From the NCBI GenBank assembly GCA_949358305.1, contig OX442320.1, positions 374,501 to 438,500 of the forward strand: a stretch of DNA of 64,000 bases, read 5' to 3'. A program made the position numbers and the translations under genes. The notes beneath the pieces are model-generated. The model ran no database searches. It worked only from the letters and a program-made list of their open reading frames with translations, and was not told the origin of the DNA. Below are positions 56,624 to 64,000 of the stretch, piece after piece. Positions within the stretch are counted from its first letter, which is position 1. The number at the start of each line of letters is the position of its first letter. The stretch comes from Strigamia acuminata. Taxonomy: Eukaryota; Arthropoda; Chilopoda; Geophilomorpha; Linotaeniidae.

Positions 56624-59600
56624 GCTTGGATGTTTCTAAAACTTACATTGGAGCCTTCTACTAAGGTTTAAACACTATTTCTGAACATTCAGAGACATTG
56701 GTCTTGTGGTGTTTGTGCTAAGTCAACTGCGATGTGAAATGAGCTCAAAATTTTTTTTTCAAAATTTATTGCTTGGATGTTGCTAAAACTTACATTGGAG
56801 CCTTCTACTAAGGTTTAAACACTATTTCTGAATATTCAGAGACATTGGTCTTGTGGTGTTTGTGCTAAGTCAACTGTGATGAGATCAAAAGTCTATTCTC
56901 CCAAATCATTGCTTGGATGTTTCTAAAACTTACATTGGAGCCTTCTACTAAGGTTTAAACACTATTTCTGAACATTCAGAGACATTGGTCTTGTGGTGTT
57001 TGTGCTAAGTCAACTATGATGAGATCAAAAGTCTATTCTCCCAAATGATTGCTTGGATGTTTCTAAAACTTACATTGGAGCCTTCTACTAAGGTTTAAAC
57101 ACTATTTCTGAACATTCAGAGACATTGGTCTTGTGGTGTTTGTGCTAAGTCAACTATGATGAGATCAAAAGTCTATTCTCCCAAATCATTGCTTGGATGT
57201 TTCTAAAACTTACATTGGAGCCTTCTACTAAGGTTTAAACACTATTTCTGAACATTCAGAGACATTGGTCTTGTGGTGTTTGTGCTAAGTCAACTGCGAT
57301 GTGAAATGAGCTCAAAATTTTTTTTTCAAAATTTATTGCTTGGATGTTGCTAAAACTTACATTGGAGCCTTCTACTAAGGTTTAAACACTATTTCTGAAT
57401 ATTCAGAGACATTGGTCTTGTGGTGTTTGTGCTAAGTCAACTGTGATGAGATCAAAAGTCTATTCTCCCAAATCATTGCTTGGATGTTTCTAAAACTTAC
57501 ATTGGAGCCTTCTACTAAGGTTTAAACACTATTTCTGAACATTCAGAGACATTGGTCTTGTGGTGTTTGTGCTAAGTCAACTATGATGAGATCAAAAGTC
57601 TATTCTCCCAAATGATTGCTTGGATGTTTCTAAAACTTACATTGGAGCCTTCTACTAAGGTTTAAACACTATTTCTGAACATTCAGAGACATTGGTCTTG
57701 TGGTGTTTGTGCTAAGTCAACTATGATGAGATCAAAAGTCTATTCTCCCAAATCATTGCTTGGATGTTTCTAAAACTTACATTGGAGCCTTCTACTAAGG
57801 TTTAAACACTATTTCTGAACATTCAGAGACATTGGTCTTGTGGTGTTTGTGCTAAGTCAACTGCGATGTGAAATGAGCTCAAAATTTTTTTTTCAAAATT
57901 TATTGCTTGGATGTTGCTAAAACTTTCATTGGAGCCTTCTACTAAGGTTTAAACACTATTTCTGAACATTCAGAGACATTGGTCTTGTGGTGTTTGTGCT
58001 AAGTCAACTGTGATGAGATCAAAAGTCTATTCTCCCAAATCATTGCTTGGATGTTTCTAAAACTTACATTGGAGCCTTCTACTAAGGTTTAAACACTATT
58101 TCTGAACATTCAGAGACATTGGTCTTGTGGTGTTTGTGCTAAGTCAACTATGATGAGATCAAAAGTCTATTCTCCCAAATCATTGCTTGGATGTTTCTAA
58201 AACTTACATTGGAGCCTTCTACTAAGGTTTAAACACTATTTCTGAACATTCAGAGACATTGGTCTTGTGGTGTTTGTGCTAAGTTAACTGTGATGAGATC
58301 AAAAGTCTATTCTCGCAAATCATTGCTTGGATGTTGCTAAAACTTCTCTTGAAGTCTTCTACTAAGGTTTAAACACTATTTCTGAACATTTAGAGACATT
58401 GGTCTTGTGGTGTTTGTGCTAAGTCAACTGCGATGTGAAATGAGCTCAAAATTTTTTTTTCAAAATTTATTGCTTGGATGTTGCTAAAACTTACATTGGA
58501 GCCTTCTACTAAGGTTTAAACACTATTTCTGAACATTCAGAGACATTGGTCTTGTGGTGTTTGTGCTAAGTCAACTATGATGAGATCAAAAGTCTATTCT
58601 CCCAAATGATTGCTTGGATGTTTCTAAAACTTACATTGGAGCCTTCTACTAAAGTTTAAACACTATTTCTGAACATTCAGAGACATTGGTCTTGTGGTGT
58701 TTGTGCTAAGTCAACTATGATGAGATCAAAAGTCTATTCTCCCAAATCATTGCTTGGATGTTTCTAAAACTTACATTGGAGCCTTCTACTAAGGTTTAAA
58801 CACTATTTCTGAACATTCAGAGACATTGATCTTGTGGTCTTTGTGCTAAGTCAACTGCAATGTGAAATAAGCTCAAAATTTTTTTTTCAAAATTTATTGC
58901 TTGGATGTTGCTAAAACTTACATTGAAGGCTTCTACTAAGGTTTAAACACTATTTCTGAACATTCAGAGACATTGGACTTGTGGTGTTTGTGCTAAGTCA
59001 ACCGTGATGAGATCAAAAGTCTATTCTCCCAAATCATTGCTTGGATGTTTCTAAAACTTACATTGGAGCCTTCTACTAAGGTTTAAACACTATTTCTGAA
59101 CATTCAGAGACATTGGTCTTGTGGTGTTTGTGCTAAGTCAACTGCGATGTGAAATGAGCTCAAAATTTTTTTTTCAAAATTTATTGCTTGGATGTTGCTA
59201 AAACTTACATTGGAGCCTTCTACTAAGGTTTAAACACTATTTCTGAATATTCAGAGACATTGGTCTTGTGGTGTTTGTGCTAAGTCAACTGTGATGAGAT
59301 CAAAAGTCTATTCTCCCAAATTATTGCTTGGATGTTTCTAAAACTTACATTGGAGCCTTCTACTAAGGTTTAAACACTATTTCTGAACATTCAGAGACAT
59401 TGGTCTTGTGGTGTTTGTGCTAAGTCAACTATGATGAGATCAAAAGTCTATTCTCCCAAATCATTGCTTGGATGTTTCTAAAACTTACATTGGAGCCTTC
59501 TACTAAGGTTTAAACACTATTTCTGAACATTCAGAGACATTGATCTTGTGGTCTTTGTGCTAAGTCAACTGCAATGTGAAATAAGCTCAAAATTTTTTTT

Positions 59601-62600
59601 TCAAAATTTATTGCTTGGATGTTGCTAAAACTTACATTGAAGGCTTCTACTAAGGTTTAAACACTATTTCTGAACATTCAGAGACATTGGACTTGTGGTG
59701 TTTGTGCTAAGTCAACCGTGATAAGATCAAAAGTCTATTCTCCCAAATCATTGCTTGGATGTTTCTAAAACTTACATTGGAGCCTTCTACTAAGGTTTAA
59801 ACACTATTTCTGAACATTCAGAGACATTGGTCTTGTGGTGTTTGTGCTAAGTCAACTGTGATGAGATCAAAAGTCTATTCTCCCAAATCATTGCTTGGAT
59901 GTTTCTAAAACTTACATTGGAGCCTTCTACTAAGGTTTAAACACTATTTCTGAACATTCAGAGACATTGGTCTTGTGGTGTTTGTGCTAAGTCAACTATG
60001 ATGAGATCAAAAGTCTATTCTCCCAAATGATTGCTTGGATGTTTCTAAAACTTACATTGGAGCCTTCTACTAAGGTTTAAACACTATTTCTGAACATTCA
60101 GAGACATTGGTCTTGTGGTGTTTGTGCTAAGTCAACTGCGATGTGAAATGAGCTCAAAATTTTTTTTTCAAAATTTATTGCTTGGATGTTGCTAAAACTT
60201 TCATTGGAGCCTTCTACTAAGGTTTAAACACTATTTCTGAACATTCAGAGACATTGGTCTTGTGGTGTTTGTGCTAAGTCAACTGTGATGAGATCAAAAG
60301 TCTATTCTCCCAAATCATTGCTTGGATGTTTCTAAAACTTACATTGAAGCCTTCTACTAAGGTTTAAACACTATTTCTGAACATTCAGAGACATTGGTCT
60401 TGTGGTGTTTGTGCTAAGTCAACTATGATGAGATCAAAAGTCTATTCTCCCAAATCATTGCTTGGATGTTTCTAAAACTTACATTGGAGCCTTCTACTAA
60501 GGTTTAAACACTATTTCTGAACATTCAGAGACATTGGTCTTGTGGTGTTTGTGCTAAGTCAACTATGATGAGATCAAAAGTCTATTCTCCCAAATCATTG
60601 CTTGGATGTTTCTAAAACTTACATTGGAGCCTTTTACTAAGGTTTAAACACTATTTCTGAACATTCAGAGACATTGGTCTTGTGGTGTTTGTGCTAAGTC
60701 AACTGCGATGTGAAATGAGCTCAAAATTTTTTTTTCAAAATTTATTGCTTGGATGTTGCTAAAACTTACATTGGAGCCTTCTACTAAGGTTTAAACACTA
60801 TTTCTGAATATTCAGAGACATTGGTCTTGTGGTGTTTGTGCTAAGTCAACTGTGATGAGATCAAAAGTCTATTCTCCCAAATCATTGCTTGGATGTTTCT
60901 AAAACTTACATTGGAGCCTTCTACTAAGGTTTAAACACTATTTCTGAACATTCAGAGACATTGGTCTTGTGGTGTTTGTGCTAAGTCAACTATGATGAGA
61001 TCAAAAGTCTATTCTCCCAAATGATTGCTTGGATGTTTCTAAAACTTACATTGGAGCCTTCTACTAAGGTTTAAACACTATTTCTGAACATTCAGAGACA
61101 TTGGTCTTGTGGTGTTTGTGCTAAGTCAACTGCGATGTGAAATGAGCTCAAAATTTTTTTTTCAAAATTTATTGCTTGGATGTTGCTAAAACTTACATTG
61201 GAGCCTTCTACTAAAGTTTAAACACTATTTCTGAATATTCAGAGACATTGGTCTTGTGGTGTTTGTGCTAAGTCAACTGTGATGAGATCAAAAGTCTATT
61301 CTCCCAAATCATTGCTTGGATGTTTCTAAAACTTACATTGGAGCCTTCTACTAAGGTTTAAACACTATTTCTGAACATTCAGAGACATTGGTCTTGTGGT
61401 GTTTGTGCTAAGTCAACTATGATGAGATCAAAAGTCTATTCTCCCAAATGATTGCTTGGATGTTTCTAAAACTTACATTGGAGCCTTCTACTAAGGTTTA
61501 AACACTATTTCTGAACATTCAGAGACATTGGTCTTGTGGTGTTTGTGCTAAGTCAACTATGATGAGATCAAAAGTCTATTCTCCCAAATCATTGCTTGGA
61601 TGTTTCTAAAACTTACATTGGAGCCTTCTACTAAGGTTTAAACACTATTTCTGAACATTCAGAGACATTGGTCTTGTGGTGTTTGTGCTAAGTCAACTAT
61701 GATGAGATCAAAAGTCTATTCTCCCAAATCATTGCTTGGATGTTTCTAAAACTTACATTGGAGCCTTTTACTAAGGTTTAAACACTATTTCTGAACATTC
61801 AGAGACATTGGTCTTGTGGTGTTTGTGCTAAGTCAACTGCGATGTGAAATGAGCTCAAAATTTTTTTTTCAAAATTTATTGCTTGGATGTTGCTAAAACT
61901 TACATTGGAGCCTTCTACTAAGGTTTAAACACTATTTCTGAATATTCAGAGACATTGGTCTTGTGGTGTTTGTGCTAAGTCAACTGTGATGAGATCAAAA
62001 GTCTATTCTCCCAAATCATTGCTTGGATGTTTCTAAAACTTACATTGGAGCCTTCTACTAAGGTTTAAACACTATTTCTGAACATTCAGAGACATTGGTC
62101 TTGTGGTGTTTGTGCTAAGTCAACTATGATGAGATCAAAAGTCTATTCTCCCAAATGATTGCTTGGATGTTTCTAAAACTTACATTGGAGCCTTCTACTA
62201 AGGTTTAAACACTATTTCTGAACATTCAGAGACATTGGTCTTGTGGTGTTTGTGCTAAGTCAACTATGATGAGATCAAAAGTCTATTCTCCCAAATCATT
62301 GCTTGGATGTTTCTAAAACTTACATTGGAGCCTTCTACTAAGGTTTAAACACTATTTCTGAACATTCAGAGACATTGGTCTTGTGGTGTTTGTGCTAAGT
62401 CAACTGCGATGTGAAATGAGCTCAAAATTTTTTTTTCAAAATTTATTGCTTGGATGTTGCTAAAACTTACATTGGAGCCTTCTACTAAGGTTTAAACACT
62501 ATTTCTGAATATTCAGAGACATTGGTCTTGTGGTGTTTGTGCTAAGTCAACTGTGATGAGATCAAAAGTCTATTCTCCCAAATCATTGCTTGGATGTTTC

Positions 62601-64000
62601 TAAAACTTACATTGGAGCCTTCTACTAAGGTTTAAACACTATTTCTGAACATTCAGAGACATTGGTCTTGTGGTGTTTGTGCTAAGTCAACTATGATGAG
62701 ATCAAAAGTCTATTCTCCCAAATGATTGCTTGGATGTTTCTAAAACTTACATTGGAGCCTTCTACTAAGGTTTAAACACTATTTCTGAACATTCAGAGAC
62801 ATTGGTCTTGTGGTGTTTGTGCTAAGTCAACTATGATGAGATCAAAAGTCTATTCTCCCAAATCATTGCTTGGATGTTTCTAAAACTTACATTGGAGCCT
62901 TCTACTAAGGTTTAAACACTATTTCTGAACATTCAGAGACATTGGTCTTGTGGTGTTTGTGCTAAGTCAACTGCGATGTGAAATGAGCTCAAAATTTTTT
63001 TTTCAAAATTTATTGCTTGGATGTTGCTAAAACTTACATTGGAGCCTTCTACTAAGGTTTAAACACTATTTCTGAATATTCAGAGACATTGGTCTTGTGG
63101 TGTTTGTGCTAAGTCAACTGTGATGAGATCAAAAGTCTATTCTCCCAAATTATTGCTTGGATGTTTCTAAAACTTACATTGGAGCCTTCTACTAAGGTTT
63201 AAACACTATTTCTGAACATTCAGAGACATTGGTCTTGTGGTGTTTGTGCTAAGTCAACTATGATGAGATCAAAAGTCTATTCTCCCAAATGATTGCTTGG
63301 ATGTTTCTAAAACTTACATTGGAGCCTTCTACTAAGGTTTAAACACTATTTCTGAACATTCAGAGACATTGGTCTTGTGGTGTTTGTGCTAAGTCAACTA
63401 TGATGAGATCAAAAGTCTATTCTCCCAAATCATTGCTTGGATGTTTCTAAAACTTACATTGGAGCCTTCTACTAAGGTTTAAACACTATTTCTGAACATT
63501 CAGAGACATTGATCTTGTGGTCTTTGTGCTAAGTCAACTGCAATGTGAAATAAGCTCAAAATTTTTTTTTCAAAATTTATTGCTTGGATGTTGCTAAAAC
63601 TTACATTGAAGGCTTCTACTAAGGTTTAAACACTATTTCTGAACATTCAGAGACATTGGACTTGTGGTGTTTGTGCTAAGTCAACCGTGATGAGATCAAA
63701 AGTCTATTCTCCCAAATCATTGCTTGGATGTTTCTAAAACTTACATTGGAGCCTTCTACTAAGGTTTAAACACTATTTCTGAACATTCAGAGACATTGGT
63801 CTTGTGGTGTTTGTGCTAAGTCAACTATGATGAGATCAAAAGTCTATTCTCCCAAATGATTGCTTGGATGATTCTAAAACTTACATTGGAGCCTTCTACT
63901 AAGGTTTAAACACTATTTCTGAACATTCAGAGACATTGGTCTTGTGGTGTTTGTGCTAAGTTAACTGTGATGAGATCAAAAGTCTATTCTTGCAAATCAT
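56624..64000. repeat. Satellite array, right arm
   Basis: About 52 monomers of the same 140/147-bp family, resuming in the middle of the monomer that element 1 split (GCTTGGATG). The same variants appear in the same relative order; GGACTTGTGG-type markers start at 58971, 59685 and 63654. A few private changes occur (CTACTAAAGTTT near 58650 and 61212; GGATGATTC near 63867). The array continues past the window end. Confidence 0.97.

Overview
This is an animal (metazoan) genomic window, probably from an invertebrate. The evidence is long tandem satellite DNA without genes, plus LTR retrotransposons that include BEL/Pao-type elements, a clade known only from animals. There are no prokaryotic features and no convincing single-copy host genes. 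I cannot name the species.

Layout: positions 1-27038 and 56624-64000 are one satellite array built of 140-bp and 147-bp monomer variants arranged in higher-order repeats. The array is interrupted by one composite insertion at 27039-56623. That insertion is a four-level nest of LTR retrotransposons, each inside the previous one and each with a 4-bp target-site duplication (TSD). Element 1 (+ strand, BEL-like, nearly non-coding, 739-bp LTRs, TSD GCTT) sits in the satellite. Element 2 (- strand, BEL/Pao, 1358-bp LTRs, TSD TCCG) sits in element 1. Element 3 (- strand, Ty3/Gypsy, 513-bp LTRs, TSD GACT) sits in the leader of element 2. Element 4 (- strand, non-autonomous, 1904-bp LTRs, TSD ACAT) sits in the gag gene of element 3. 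The two LTRs of every pair have equal length and looked the same when read side by side, so all four insertions appear recent.

The most striking content is element 2. Its single intact 1005-codon ORF encodes a BEL/Pao Gag with zinc knuckles and a retropepsin-like region. Where reverse transcriptase, RNase H and integrase should follow, it carries a complete TK1-type thymidine kinase (P-loop, DEGQFF motif, four zinc cysteines, lasso loop), and the ORF ends 35 bp before the 3' LTR. It looks like a non-autonomous retrotransposon that has captured a nucleotide-salvage enzyme as a Gag fusion, and I know of no described example.

Element 3 carries an intact Ty3/Gypsy pol (protease, RT, RNase H, integrase) in the -1 frame relative to gag; its gag is split by element 4. 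Element 4 encodes only one unfamiliar gag-like protein, broken by a 10-bp tandem duplication. It has a long AT-rich region studded with TTTTC-N(3-4)-GAAAA dyads, and a leader in which the tRNA-Gln primer-binding site region is repeated in tandem. Element 1 shares LTR end structure and primer-binding site type with element 2 and was probably mobilised in trans by BEL/Pao machinery.

All claims come from reading the sequence and from remembered family knowledge; no database or alignment program was run.
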